Assembly (NCBI GenBank): GCA_029378245.1
Contig: JARKIF010000102.1
Coordinates: 1-64,000, forward strand
Source: Roridomyces roridus
Lineage: Eukaryota; Basidiomycota; Agaricomycetes; Agaricales; Mycenaceae
DNA: 64,000 bases
Direction of reading: 5' to 3'
Below the pieces are notes generated by a model. It was not told the DNA's origin and searched no databases. It was given only the letters and a program-made list of their open reading frames with translations. Every line of letters begins with the position of its first letter. Position 1 is the stretch's first letter. Below are positions 43,754-54,517 of the stretch, one piece after another. The position numbers and the translations under genes are program-made.

Positions 43754-45880
43754 TTAGGGGGAAGAGGGAGGGATCCTGACCGCAGGACGGACAGCAATGG
43801 TGACAGGTCGAGTGCCAGACTTGGGGAGCGGCCAATCCGGATGTGCAACAGCAAGTGCCTTCCATTGGAAACGGGACAGAGCGTCCGCCGTGGAATTGTC
43901 GCTTGTCGAAATCCACATGGTGCTAAAGGTAAAATCCAGCTGGAGTGCCAAAAGCGCCAATGAGCGGAAGAGGGCTTGAGTGGGAGGGTGATCAATGGAA
44001 CCAGACTGTAGGCATGTAGATATAGCCTGGTTATCGATATGGAACACCACCTCAAGCCCACGCCAGAATTTGCCCCAAATCTCTGCAGCCCGGAGCACGG
44101 CAAACATCTCACGCCAATGGATAGGATGCCGCCGCTGTCGAACAGCCACCGGCTCCGCAAAGAACACCCCCAGTGCCTCCCAGTACCCACCAACACCATG
44201 CTTCCCGCTTGCATCCGTGAAGACATGCACAGACTGCCGTGGTGGACGAATCTTGTAGATGCCATTGAAGAGGGGGAGGCTGTTGTACCACCACAGAACA
44301 TCGCGCTTAGCCTCAGCCGGAAGGCGGCGGCGGTGGCGACGAGGAAGGGAGATGAGGTGTCGCATAGCATCCCATAAACGTCGCACGAAGAAGCGTCCCA
44401 CCTCAATGACAGACCGGGCAAAGATGAGGTGGCCACAGAGCTCCTCAAGGTCAAGATGGCTGGCAGACCCACGAAAGAGAATGGTCTGGAGAAGGCCCAG
44501 CAGCCGATCCAGCTTGTCCTGCGGCAAGCGAGCCTCCATTGCGTCCGAGTCCAACTCGATCCCGAGAAACTCGAGACAGCGCGTGGGGCCCACCTCCTTG
44601 CTCTCCGACATAGCAAAACCCAGCTCCTGAGCAACCTGGCGGAAGACAGCACGGCCGTGGTATGCGTACTGGATGCCCTTCGATGCAGGGGTGACATTCA
44701 GCCAGTCATCCAGATAATGCTGGATGAGACGCATGACTGCATCCCGCAAGAGGAGGACCCAGTGGTGTGCCTCCGCAAAGTAGTTATAGAGGCGGGGGCC
44801 TGTGCGCACACCAAAGGGGAGGAAGAGGTCGATGAGCTTGCGTCCCTTCCACTCAAAGCCCAAAAAGACAGCATCGTCGGGGTGCACCGCTACATGCCGA
44901 AACGCCGCTTCGAGATCTGCTTTGTACAGAAAGCAGCCGGGACCAGCCTCCCGTATCCTGTCAATGGCAGCCTGAACAGCCTCGTAAACGAGGTGTCCGC
45001 GCTCAACGGGTATGGCGTCATTGAGGGAACGACCACGCGGAGACGAGAGGTGGTGTATGCGGCGGCGCTTGAGGCTGTACTTTTTTGGGACAGATCCGAG
45101 AGGAGAGAAGAGAGGCTGAATTTGCGGGGTGTCAGTGACGTCGAGCAGCCGGCCCAGGGAAAGCTCATGCTGAATGTCTTTGTCAATGAGCTCAGGGTAT
45201 GCGAGGGCTGAGGGGAGCGGGGGAGGAATGGAGGTCGACGATGCGGGTGCCAGCTCGGCATCCACCCCAAGGTGTACGCCGAATTTGATAGCCTCGACAA
45301 GGCCGTCAGCGAAAGCGCGGTCCGGGTACTCTGAAAGCGCTGCAGACCAAGCCTTCGCATGTAGCTTAGGCACAGGCATGGGCTTAGAGTGGGGCGATGT
45401 GAGGGGAAAGAGGAGTTCGGTGTTGGGGCGTGGAGGCGGCACCGGGAACTTGAGCGGGGTCACGGCATGGTCAGTCTCGATGGCCGGGGGAGTAGGGATG
45501 ACTTCCCTGCTCGTATCCGAGCGAGGAGAGCCAGAAGCATCTCCCCCTCGCTCACCCGGCTGAATTGACACGCTCTCGAGGGGATTTTCCCGAGGCGGAT
45601 GTGGCCGAGTGACATTCGGGGGATTTGAGGACCGTTTGGGACAGGAGAGGGCAGCGTGCGCCTTGCTTGTGCAGTGCGAGCAGATGTGGCGCCGGGGACA
45701 GCGCCGGAGGCCATCCCAGCATCCACCAGGGCGATTGTGCCCCCAGCAGATCTGTGAACGAACGTGATGACCTGCAGGATACAAAATCCTGCCGTCTGAT
45801 GGCGGCGTCCACGGTCCACGGTCTGGATTACCGAGTCGTCCATCGGGGAGGATGTAGGGAGGGGGGCGAAGAGCGGGCAT
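43754..45880 (-). CDS. Ngaro-like polyprotein: zinc finger, reverse transcriptase, RNase H
   Basis: 708 aa uninterrupted. N-terminus has a Cys/His cluster (CWGHNRPGGCWDGLRRC, RRHICSHCTSKAH, LSC). RT motifs: FLYKADLEAAFRHVAVHPDD, FGVRTGPRLYNYF, the catalytic HYLDDWLN (YLDD), GFAMSESKEVGPTRCLEFLG. RNase H: VHVFTDASGKHGVGGYW, HWREMFAVLRAAEIW, VVFHIDNQA, DNSTADALSRF. The LDDWL signature and D-A-S RNase H type fit DIRS/Ngaro rather than LINEs. The B1 repeat starts 83 bp after the stop, leaving no room for an integrase or recombinase. Confidence 0.85.
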   Translation of the reverse strand: MPALRPPPYILPDGRLGNPDRGPWTPPSDGRILYPAGHHVRSQICWGHNRPGGCWDGLRRCPRRHICSHCTSKAHAALSCPKRSSNPPNVTRPHPPRENPLESVSIQPGERGGDASGSPRSDTSREVIPTPPAIETDHAVTPLKFPVPPPRPNTELLFPLTSPHSKPMPVPKLHAKAWSAALSEYPDRAFADGLVEAIKFGVHLGVDAELAPASSTSIPPPLPSALAYPELIDKDIQHELSLGRLLDVTDTPQIQPLFSPLGSVPKKYSLKRRRIHHLSSPRGRSLNDAIPVERGHLVYEAVQAAIDRIREAGPGCFLYKADLEAAFRHVAVHPDDAVFLGFEWKGRKLIDLFLPFGVRTGPRLYNYFAEAHHWVLLLRDAVMRLIQHYLDDWLNVTPASKGIQYAYHGRAVFRQVAQELGFAMSESKEVGPTRCLEFLGIELDSDAMEARLPQDKLDRLLGLLQTILFRGSASHLDLEELCGHLIFARSVIEVGRFFVRRLWDAMRHLISLPRRHRRRLPAEAKRDVLWWYNSLPLFNGIYKIRPPRQSVHVFTDASGKHGVGGYWEALGVFFAEPVAVRQRRHPIHWREMFAVLRAAEIWGKFWRGLEVVFHIDNQAISTCLQSGSIDHPPTQALFRSLALLALQLDFTFSTMWISTSDNSTADALSRFQWKALAVAHPDWPLPKSGTRPVTIAVRPAVRIPPSSP

Positions 45881-45966
45881 GGGTGGGCAGTCGCGATGTA
45901 GCAGCCGGAGGCGGGCGTGGTCGTCGCGAATGCGTCAAAGACGCCCAAGAAGAAGAAAAAGAAAAA

Positions 45967-46179
45967 GATCGAAAAATGGTGTCCTACGTCGGGACGAGAC
46001 TCGTGGGCAAAATGCCGCGGGGAAGAAGACTAGTGGGGACAGAGAGGGGAGGGTAGGGGGTGTGGAAAGGTCGTCGCGCCAGACTCAGGCCGGGGCAGGT
46101 GACGGACGAGTCCGAAAAAGATGGAGACATGTGATGGCGTCGCTCCTGCCAATCCCCACGGTCTGTCTAGACCATCCAG
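45967..46179 (-). repeat. Ngaro repeat A1
   Basis: Outer repeat at the 5' end of the element (minus orientation), 213 bp identical to 43336-43548. Confidence 0.85.
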
Positions 46180-46242
46180 TTCCAATTTCACCTCCAACCT
46201 CCATCAGCCTCCATATCTGCTCCATACTTTAAGCTTATCGCG

Positions 46243-48765
46243 ATGGAAGCGTACCAGAGCGTACCTGGCGCAGAACCATGCCCGACAACACTTTCCAGCG
46301 CGTTGGGGCTCTCCCTACTTACTCGGACGCTCGCTTCATCGCTCCCGGTGTCGTAGAGGCCAGCATCTCTTGTCGGTCTTATGAAACCTATACAACCGAC
46401 CGCTTCATCCAAGTTGGCCGCGACGGTCTTTACCCGGTCCCCGCTATCCTTTTTTTCGCCATCTCCCGATGCTTCGTGCAAGGCAATCTTTCACGAGGAC
46501 AGTGTTACTTTGTGGCTGGAGCTGTGTTCCAGCACCGGTGTCTCCAAGCTCCAGTTGCAGTCGATCCACGGGAAGATCTATATGGACTCAAGCTTCGGGC
46601 CTCTCGGCGGCCCTCATCTTGCCTGGAATTCAGAAGGAACACAGTTTCTTTACGTAGCCGAGACGCTAGACTCGACCAACGATTGTGAGCCAGCTTGTTT
46701 GAAAAGCACCACCGTATTCATCTGTTTGCAGACATCCCAGACTTTGGAGACGCTCTTCTCGACAAGAAGCGACCTGGTGTCTTCCTTTGCGATGTGCCAA
46801 GTCTCACGGTCCGTCTTGTTGTGGCACCAGAGCCAGACGGCTCAGTCGCATTCGGGCAACCCGTGTTTGTCACACCGACAACTTTCGTCGCCGTTGGATA
46901 CGGTGCTCTGGATGACGGCCGTCGCACTGGCCTCATCTACTGCCAGAATAGACTTGCTCGTCTCTATCATTTTGATCTCTCCAATCCAGGTGCCAAAATT
47001 CCCTTGACTCCTGAGGACCGTTCTGTGCGAAGCCCTCGCGTTGGCCATGGCTTTTTGGCATTCATTTCCAATAAACAAGCAGGGCCTCATGGCTCGTGTG
47101 CTCAACTACACGTTCGACGCCTTCCCCTCGATTTGTCCGTGTCTTTTGAGGATGTGCTCGTTCCGACCGTCGTGCATGCCTCTGATTCAGAATTTCCTGT
47201 AAGTACCCTGCATGAATCCAATGTTCTCATCCTCAAATTGCCTACAGGGCGTTTATCTCGATCAACTTCCTGCGGAGCCTTTCTTGATCAAAGACAATGT
47301 CCCGCACCTTGCGCTGTCCTCCGAGTGGCGCTCTCGTACAGTCCCTCTCTTGGTATCGCTCGAAACCAAGACTGTAACAAATCTCGCCCCGTGCCCCACA
47401 GCTGGTCTCGTCCAGCCCGAAGCACTCATGTCTTACACAGCATTTCGTACAAACAGCGTCTCCTGCATTCTTGCCACTCGCAGCTCGCTGAGTCGCCCTT
47501 CCGAACTTGTGATGTACGACGTCAAGAATACCAAGGGCTGGGTGACTTTGAAAGGTAGGTCTTTGTACCCGATTGAGCCCATGTCTTAATTCGCATGAAG
47601 CCCCTCCGCCTCAAGAGTTTATGGCGCCGCTCGCTGTGGCGACAATCGCCATTCCGCAAGTCCACGCCACCGAGATCATTGTCGTATCCGCATCTCCGAA
47701 GATCAAACGCATACTTGCAGAGCTCGCAGTTGCAGGCAATTGCGTTTACGCTGGGCCGACCAGTGAGAATGACGACGACGGCAACGCAGCGATTCCTCCT
47801 GTCGTCCATATCCCGCATGGAGGACCTCATATGCACTCGAGCACGAAATTGTGGGCGCATTGGACTAGCCTGTACGTCGTCGGCCTTGCCTCGATGACCC
47901 TCATTTATTCCTTAGTGCCATCGCTGGATTTACAGTCGTGCTGATAAAGTAAGATTTGAGATCTTATCATATTGCTTTGCTAATATTTGGTCAGTTACAC
48001 GGGATCGACAGGTTGGCTTGCTTTTCAGATTTGAAATCGTCCCTCAACTTGTCAGGATTTGGCCTTGAGGCAGTCGAGGCACTTTTCGGGCACGTCGGGG
48101 ACGTGGATGTCAAGTCGCTGCATGCGTCTTACGAATATCTACTCCGCACCAACCTTGCGAGCGCCGATCCCGGCAAACAGTTTATCGAAGGACTCAGCCA
48201 TGGAGGGTTTCTGACGCATGTTGTGATTCGCACTTGGAAGGTGTTTTTTTTTGACGATTTCCTTCAGTGCACATATGACATCCCGTTTTCCGGACTTGTA
48301 TCATGGAGCGATTCTGCGGAATCCGGCCGTCGATCTCGTTGCGATGTTTCTGCATGGTTCGGACATTCCTGAGTGGGGCCCTAACGAAGGTTTGTTCGCT
48401 GAACCCGCGATCTATACCCAAATTAACTTTCTGTAGTCCGACTGTTTGAAGGGCGCGAGGCACATGCAGCGTTGCCGATCCGACTGGCCAGCGGTGCAGA
48501 GTACGAATTGCTAGCGGGCGCGTCGCCAATTCACCGCGTGGACGATGTAACGGCTCCGACGCTTGTATTACTCTCCGCCGATGATCGAAGGGTGCGACCC
48601 TCACAAGGGTTGGCTTGGTATCATGGACTCAAGCGCAATGGACGTGCTCGCGTGGCTTGTAAGATGTTTAGGGGCGAGATCCACGCGCTTGATGGGGTTG
48701 AGGCTGAATGGAAAGCGTGGCAGGAGTCGATTGCGTGGTACGCAAGTATCGTCAAGTGGGACTGA
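46243..48765 (+). CDS. Acylaminoacyl-peptidase / S9C prolyl-oligopeptidase family
   Basis: Beta-propeller plus alpha/beta-hydrolase peptidase that removes N-acylated residues from peptides. Likely start ATG 46243; the 5' exons are not fully resolved. Propeller: FHEDSVTLWLELCSSTG, GPHLAWNSEGTQFLYVAE, FGDALLDKKRPGVFLCDVP, LARLYHFDLSN, VYLDQLPAEPFLI. Hydrolase: VVHIPHGGPHMH, NYTGSTG joined to FGLEAVEALFGHVGD, nucleophile IEGLSHGGFLT (GxSxGG, with Leu before Ser), FPDLYHGAILRNPAVD, SDIPEWGPNEG, VTAPTLVLLSADDRRV (Asp) and FRGEIHALDGVEAEW (His). Stop 48765. The triad is complete; one junction after FLT is one base out. Confidence 0.82.
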
Positions 48766-48863
48766 AGGAAACCCGTTTATTCTTCCGTACGTACCAGAAA
48801 GATTCAATAAAGAGCGATAAGTAGTAAAGAGCGGTAGTGTAGAGAGTGTATAGTTTGACCACC

Positions 48864-50994
48864 TTAAGCCGTGGTGGTAGAATTGATGACGTAGGGGTCA
48901 CAGACGTGGGGATCGTGAACTTGCGTAGGATCTTTGAGGAAATAACCGAGTTCGATGCCCTCGAGGTACGACCTAAGACGAGTCAGCCTAGGATTGGAAG
49001 ATATTCAGAATGCTCACCACTGCCGGGAGAGATTGCCGGCCAGTTCACTCTTTTCGACCTTGAAGTTCCAGAACTGTTACGTGTTAAGGAAGTGTGGTGC
49101 AATGAAGTAAGACACGCACCATCCAACCAGCGCCCTGGCTGTAAGCGAGCTTTTGTGCATCGGCCCACATATTCAAGAACTCGTCGGTGGCATTGAACTG
49201 CGTGGGAAGACCCCATTCTGCGAAATGATGAGCCGGGTCCAAGCAAGATGGTACTCCCCACACCTCCGAATACAAGGGGGCTGTTGCCCACGGCAGCGTC
49301 GTTTTGGACCCGGTTGAGGTCTGAGAAATGGGTATATTGAATCGAGTCAGGGACCGGTTAGGCTTACTGCAGATGCTCGTCATGTACGCGTCGGGGTTGG
49401 CGTCGGCGACTCCCTGTGTGGGTTGTCAGCAGTAGAACATGCGGAGAAGGATATTACTTACTCCGAAACTGCGACAAGTGATTGAGCAGGAAGACATGAC
49501 AAGACACGAAGACTCACCTGTAGTACCTGCAAAAAGTCAGTGAGGGGCGGGTGTAAAATAGGCAAGGACGAACAAATGGTTATCGTAGAGCTGAGACCCA
49601 ATTGCGGCGGCGGCGGGATTCGGGGGATTGTTGAATTGCCAGTTAACGTCGCTGAAGCTGAAAGCAAAGTCAAAAATAAGGTAAAAGTTGTGAAAATTTG
49701 ATTATACGTGGTGACGAGAGGCTCCTTCCTCAACGAAAGACCCTTGATTCCGAGTCGCAACAGGATGGGCACCGTCTCGATCAACACAGAGCGGACTTCG
49801 GCGTTGAAGATGTTGTCGTCGCTAACGTGAGGAAGCATCGCCGTAAAGTTCCCATCTCCAGGCGCCGGCATGGCACCGAACCCAGGAGTGGGGACACCCA
49901 AGAGGAATTCTGTGGCCCGTACAACCTTGACAAAGTTCATCTGGAAATCACCGTAGCCAGGAGTCTGATCGGCATTCATGATCGGCTCGTTCACCGCCTC
50001 GATCGACACTGCGGCAGCAAAGTCGGGGTCGACATGCGTGAGGGTGGTCATGACGGCCGTCCAGATCAGAGCCCGATGATAGTTGAACTCAGTCTAGTGC
50101 GAGTTGGCAACGAATCGGAGTAGTGTAGAATTCTACTTACGTAGAACTCGACGTCGCTTGTGCACCTGAATACTTGTTGATAAGTGAACAATACTCAGGG
50201 CTCGACACTTGCCTTCCCGTGAACATCTGCCCAGCCGTTTGCACGCCTGAAAAGGTTAGTGGCAGAAAATAAATCATCAGGGCTACACCAACCTGGGAGA
50301 GCATGATGATCCAGAATCGCAACAATGCCAGCCTTGTGGAGTTGTTGCAATCCACGGCGCTGGAAGAGTATTGGTGACGGGCGAAATCAACGCAACAAAA
50401 GTCACGCACCAACTGTGCCAGTCCGCCGCGGGGATAAAATTCAGTGGTGCGATTCACAAGGGCCTCCACAATCCAATAGCCGAGGGGGATCCTAACGGTG
50501 TTGATACCTGCATCGACTAAAGCGTCGACGTCGGGTTGGTTGAACCACGAGTTCCTGAATATAGATGAGTTACGACGGTCGTTACAAGCGGTAAAAACTC
50601 ACCAGTGACCGTCAAAAATCTTGTCCACCGTGCCGGGATATGCCTGAGCAAAAGCGCTGAGAATGTTTGAGACATGGAATGTTGGGAGAGGTGAAAAACT
50701 ACAATTCGGTCGCAATGCAAGTCGAACAGTCGGCGCACTGTTGGCCACCCATGTCGAGCCATTCTATAGTACATCAGTGACGGATACTAGCTTCAAGGGC
50801 GGTCTCACCTTGAGGCAACATCCATGACTCCAGAACAAGCCTTGAAGACCAAATCAACAAAGACCCAAATGCTTCCAATAGACGAACCAAGATCCTAGAT
50901 TGACGCCATAAATCTTGCTGGGCAGCCCGCCGAGGGCAGCAGCAGCAGAAAAGCAGGAGGCCGACAGTAAAAAGAGAGAAAGAGAAGACCGCAT
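48864..50994 (-). CDS. Secreted GH5 exo-beta-1,3-glucanase type
   Basis: Glycoside hydrolase acting on beta-glucans, in fungi often the own cell wall. Signal peptide MRSSLSLFLLSASCFSAAAA from ATG 50994. Many small exons: SKIYGVNLGSW/LVLESWMLPQ, EWLDMGGQQCADC, NSWFNQPDVDALVDAGINTV, RIPLGYWIVEALVN, GLQQLHKAGIVAILDHHALP, SIEAVNEPIMN (acid/base Glu in NEP), FAEWGLPTQFNATDEFL (nucleophile Glu), GWIFWNFKVEKSELAGN, YLEGIELGYF. Stop TAA 48866-48864. Layout fits the EXG-like GH5 group. Confidence 0.83.
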
Positions 50995-51948
50995 GGTCGA
51001 ATGGATAAGAAAGGTCTCGGGTCAATCCCTTAAATACTTTCAGGTGTCTGAAAGTCGCGGGGATCGCTCGGTTACGGTGGCCAAGAGAATACATTCCGGA
51101 ATGTTGTTGACATTCCGCTGCATTCCGTCGTTGACGCGAATTAGACGCGAAGTTTCAAGGAGTAAATAGAAAGCCTATGCGAGCCTGAGTTGACGGTCAG
51201 CCGACACTGTGGTCCATGTGCGAGAGGCGGGATTATGGAACGCAGAGGCTCAAAGTGAGAGTCAGATGCAAGGGGCACTGAGAAGAAGCACGATCACGAG
51301 GTGACATCAGCAGCCAAATAGAGCCTGCCAGGTGCCTTCCATCTCGACGTCAAGACGATAATTCCTCGACTCAGTCAGCGGACTTACCTCGATTTCTGCC
51401 TGCATTTGACTGGATTCCCTCACTCTCACTTTCTTGATTCGTTAAAGCCTCGGTACTTTGAACGCGGATTGAAATCCCCCTTCTCCGACTCGGAGTCGCT
51501 ACTTGGCTACTTATCGTTCATGCTAGTTGGACTTGGTCATATCGTGCTGCCGTTCACACCCCCCTTCTGGGTTCAAAGCTCGGGAGACCACTGCGATCCT
51601 CCTCCTTCTTCTCGGAGCTCCAGTAAATTAGAAGGTCCAACATAGCTATAGGGTGAAAACTCGTAGCAAAACACATGGGCTACCGAAACAACATTTTTCT
51701 GTGATCCCGGACTCGGAGGGCCTGGGGGACTATGTTATTTGGCATATAAACCACACTATGCTTGGTTTCGGGGTCAGCTTCACTCTGATCAATTTCGCCT
51801 GCACTCTGTGATGCAATGCATCTTCCTTGCAAAAATCAGGGAGGTTTCTGGGGGTTTGCGAGGTCGCTGAATCCATATATGCACAGGAAAACATGTGAAG
51901 ATGCATGACAAAGCTGGAGATGATTATTTCGTATGGGCGTTCAACAAC
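50995..51948. other. Intergenic, no gene seen
   Basis: About 950 bp between the glucanase start and the tRNA. Two nearby copies of ACATTCCG occur near 51091-51118; otherwise unremarkable. Confidence 0.4.
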
Positions 51949-52049
51949 TGCCTCGTGGCCCAGTTGGTTAAGGCGTGTGACTGTTATGTAAGCATGGTCA
52001 TTCCTGTTTAGTCATCACGAGATCGTGGGTTCGAGTCCCCCCGAGGCAG
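51949..52049 (+). tRNA. tRNA-Asn (GTT) with a 27-nt intron
   Basis: Seven-pair acceptor stem TGCCTCG/CGAGGCA with discriminator G; D stem GCC/GGC around CAGTTGGTTAA; anticodon stem TGTGA/TCACG; loop CTGTTA plus A after removal of the intron at 51987-52013, which sits at the canonical position after base 37. Anticodon GTT at 51983-51985. Variable loop AGATC, T arm GTGGG-TTCGAGT-CCCCC with one T-C mismatch. A-box and B-box (GGTTCGAGTCC) are good, and CTTTTTG follows at 52051 as a Pol III stop. The core GGCGTGTGACTGTTA matches fungal tRNA-Asn. Confidence 0.9.
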
Positions 52050-52050
52050 T

Positions 52051-52056
52051 CTTTTT
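52051..52056 (+). terminator. Pol III terminator of the tRNA
   Basis: CTTTTT two bases after the mature tRNA end. Confidence 0.75.
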
Positions 52057-54007
52057 GGGCCTTTTTACGGGTCCAGGGGTCCTATTTTACGTCGGGTTTT
52101 CACCTAGAAACATCCCCAGAGCTCAGGCATTTTTTCCAGAATTTTTGGGCAAGTGGTTCTCACCAAGACAATATTTTTGGTCCCGGAAGGGTCTTTGTAC
52201 CTGTCAGCACCTAGGGCTAAGTTGGGTTCTAGCCGGCAACGAATGAGGCAACCGAGTGAAGAGCAGAAGATGAGACTCAAGAGGTAGAGCAAGCCGTAGG
52301 GAGAATAGACTAGATTTGTCTACAGTACTGAGACTGTAGACGGGTATATATAATACATAATTGAATTAGGTACCAGGGGTAGAGGGTAGGAGCAGGGGTG
52401 ATCGAGACAAGTAGGGGTTTAAATGCAGGGGAGAGTGGAGTACCAAGCAGGGTTTGAGACAAGACCCGGCTGACAAGTGATGATCACTTGTTAGGGTACT
52501 GATGGTTGATGGTTGATGTTAGGTGTCGGATCCGAGAGAAGAACGTAGCAGGGATAAAATTGCCCGGAGAAGATTTGGACTGGAGTTCCGGTTCGATGTC
52601 AAAAGAACCGGAGGAAAGTTGGACCGGAGTTCCGGGGCGATTGTCGGAGGAACGGTGACACCACTAAGGTCGAGGGTGACCGTCTGCCCAGCAATGTGAG
52701 ATGAGGACCGGACTGGACCGGAGTTCCGGATGAGGAATCCGATCGGAGAGAGGAGGGGCTCGGATAGACCAAGGTGGAATGCACCAAGAATGTCATGAAA
52801 CCAGCGCTTGCCGACTGATCCGGTGATGCTATCACCGCCATCAGTTACGGATCACGAGATTCGTTATCATCAACAAACGTACGTTCGGTCCACGCACGAC
52901 AAGTCCTTCCTCGAGAGATGGATGTCGCCCGCCTGAACAAGGAGCGGATAGTCCCAGGGGAACTACCACTCGGATACGAGGGCAGCAGTACATGCCCGGC
53001 GTGGGAAGGGTTGCTAGGACAGAACCCGACGCGCAGTGTCGGAACCCGACGAAGGGTCCCAAACACATGTCAACCAGTGGAGGGACAGAAGTACATGCCC
53101 GGCGTAACATGGGTTCTTGATATAGAACCCATCGCGCAGTGTTGGAACCCGACGAGGGGGGAAACACATGTCAACCAGTGATCCCTCAGCAAGGGATCAT
53201 GATGCATATTAGGAGAGGACGATCGTGGTTACACACAGGGCCACAGGGGTGGCTCCACCAGGACTCTATTGAGTCAGGAGGATATTAAGGGACAGGGTCC
53301 GATCACACAGGAGCGAACTCCTGACGAGGGTACTATATAATGTTGGGTAGAATCTCCTGTACAGTAGATTCTACCTAGTCTAATCTCCAGCGCTACTTTG
53401 GCTTACGGATTACGTTCTCTTCCCTCACGGACACAACCCGACTCGCCTATCCGCCGAGACTCAACTCGTCTCGTTGTGCTCGACTCGTCTCCTCTCGACG
53501 TTCTCGAGCTCGTCGACCTTCTCGTCGTACCCGGCCGCGTCACCCACGCCGTTCCGCGTCTGATCCGATCACCCGGCAAGCCGGTCTAGACGCTGTCGTT
53601 GACAAAGAACGTCGATAATCAAACTGAAGTACCAACTACAAAAGGAAAGTCTTATATACTAAGTGTGAGAGATATTTGTCAAGACACTAAAATAGACTTG
53701 AGAACGGACATAACCGGCTAAGTGGATATAAGGTGATTAAGTCCGCACGGAGTGATCAAGTGGATGTCAATCCAGAACATGTTGGATGAATATCCTGTCA
53801 AGGTTCCTTTTTCATGTGAAAAACCCAAATACCCGGAGTAGTCCGAGAAGCAGGAGCCAGCCCGACATGATGGAATGGATCCGGAGTTTGGTCAAAGGAA
53901 CCGGAACTCCGGTCAAAGGAACCGGGGTCCGGAGATGGGATGAAGTTGGAACGGGATGTAACAGTTGATCGGGTTGTAACCTGTCAGGTTATTGCCTGGG
54001 GTCATAT
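52057..54007. repeat. Decayed repeat zone, possibly a long LTR
   Basis: Nearly 2 kb without genes. It contains CCGGAGTTCCGG palindrome-like units (52624, 52718; inverse form CCGGAACTCCGG at 53901), a 103-bp tandem duplication and a TATATAG box on the minus strand near 53340. It ends at the poly-C that follows a relic chromodomain. Read on the minus strand, the order pol end, purine tract, non-coding block suggests a degenerate 3' LTR, but I found no matching partner. Confidence 0.4.
52987..53180. repeat. Tandem duplication, period 103 bp
   Basis: Two diverged units, each from AGTACATGCCCGGCG to ACACATGTCAACCAGTG (52987-53079 and 53090-53180). Confidence 0.75.
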
Positions 54008-54034
54008 CCCCCCCCCCCCCCCCCCCCCCCCCCC
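54008..54034. repeat. Run of 27 C
   Basis: Pure poly-C. On the minus strand it is poly-G immediately after a relic pol C-terminus, where a polypurine tract would lie. Its length is doubtful in any assembly. Confidence 0.9.
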
Positions 54035-54420
54035 GTTCAAGCCCTGTGTCCTGAAGCGCTCAGGACACGATCGTCTGTTAACCCGCTCTTCGCAGGGTGC
54101 AGTCGGGTTCTTCTGATAGAACTCCTCTATGCATTCCTCCGCCCCATCCAGCAAGGCATGCTTTTCCCAAGTCCACTCCGCCGGCGGGTAGTCTTTCCAC
54201 TTGACGAAGTAGCGCCAAGTATTCTGCTGGTTTACCTGCCTCTCTTGACTTTCAAACTTTCCTCCACCTCGTACTCGTAATGGCCATCGACCACGTCAGG
54301 GGGTGGAGGGTCCACAGCCTTCTGATGTTCGGCCACCGGTGGCACCCAGGGCCGAAGATAGACCATATTGAACTCTGGATAGGCCACCCAAAGCGTAGAA
54401 AACACCCGCATATATCCATC
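54035..54420 (-). pseudogene. Relic Ty3/gypsy pol end with chromodomain
   Basis: Minus-strand frame: PPPPDVVDGHYEYEVEESL, a break, then TWRYFVKWKDYPPAEWTWE and KHALLDGAEECIEEFYQKNP. This is a retrotransposon chromodomain (YEVEE, VKWKDYP, TWE). No RT, RNase H or integrase remains. It differs clearly from the intact element at 55.4 kb. Confidence 0.65.
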
Positions 54421-54517
54421 TCTACTCATGCTCACTCCCTGTGTAGTCCCAAGATCAAGAAACTTGCAGAAACTTCCAAGTAAGATTTCAACCACGCATA
54501 CTTGAGGTTTATCAACC

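Larger units (their letters stand above)
43138..46179 (-). mobile_element. Ngaro-type (DIRS order) retroelement with split direct repeats
   Basis: Read on the minus strand the order is A1 (46179-45967), RT ORF, B1 (43671-43549), A2 (43548-43336), 74 bp, B2 (43261-43139). A copies are 213 bp and identical by eye; B copies are 123 bp and identical. This A1-ORF-B1-A2-B2 arrangement is the split direct repeat of Ngaro elements. No tyrosine recombinase frame lies between the RT ORF and B1. No target-site duplication seen, as expected for this order. Confidence 0.8.

Noticed and set aside
44429..45211. 260-residue plus-strand frame inside the Ngaro element
   Set aside because: Shadow of the RT ORF; the minus strand has all RT and RNase H motifs.
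43336..46179. LTR retrotransposon interpretation of the 213-bp direct repeats
   Set aside because: The second repeat pair (B) interleaves with A in the split order, the RT is of LDDWL type, and there is no protease, integrase or target duplication.
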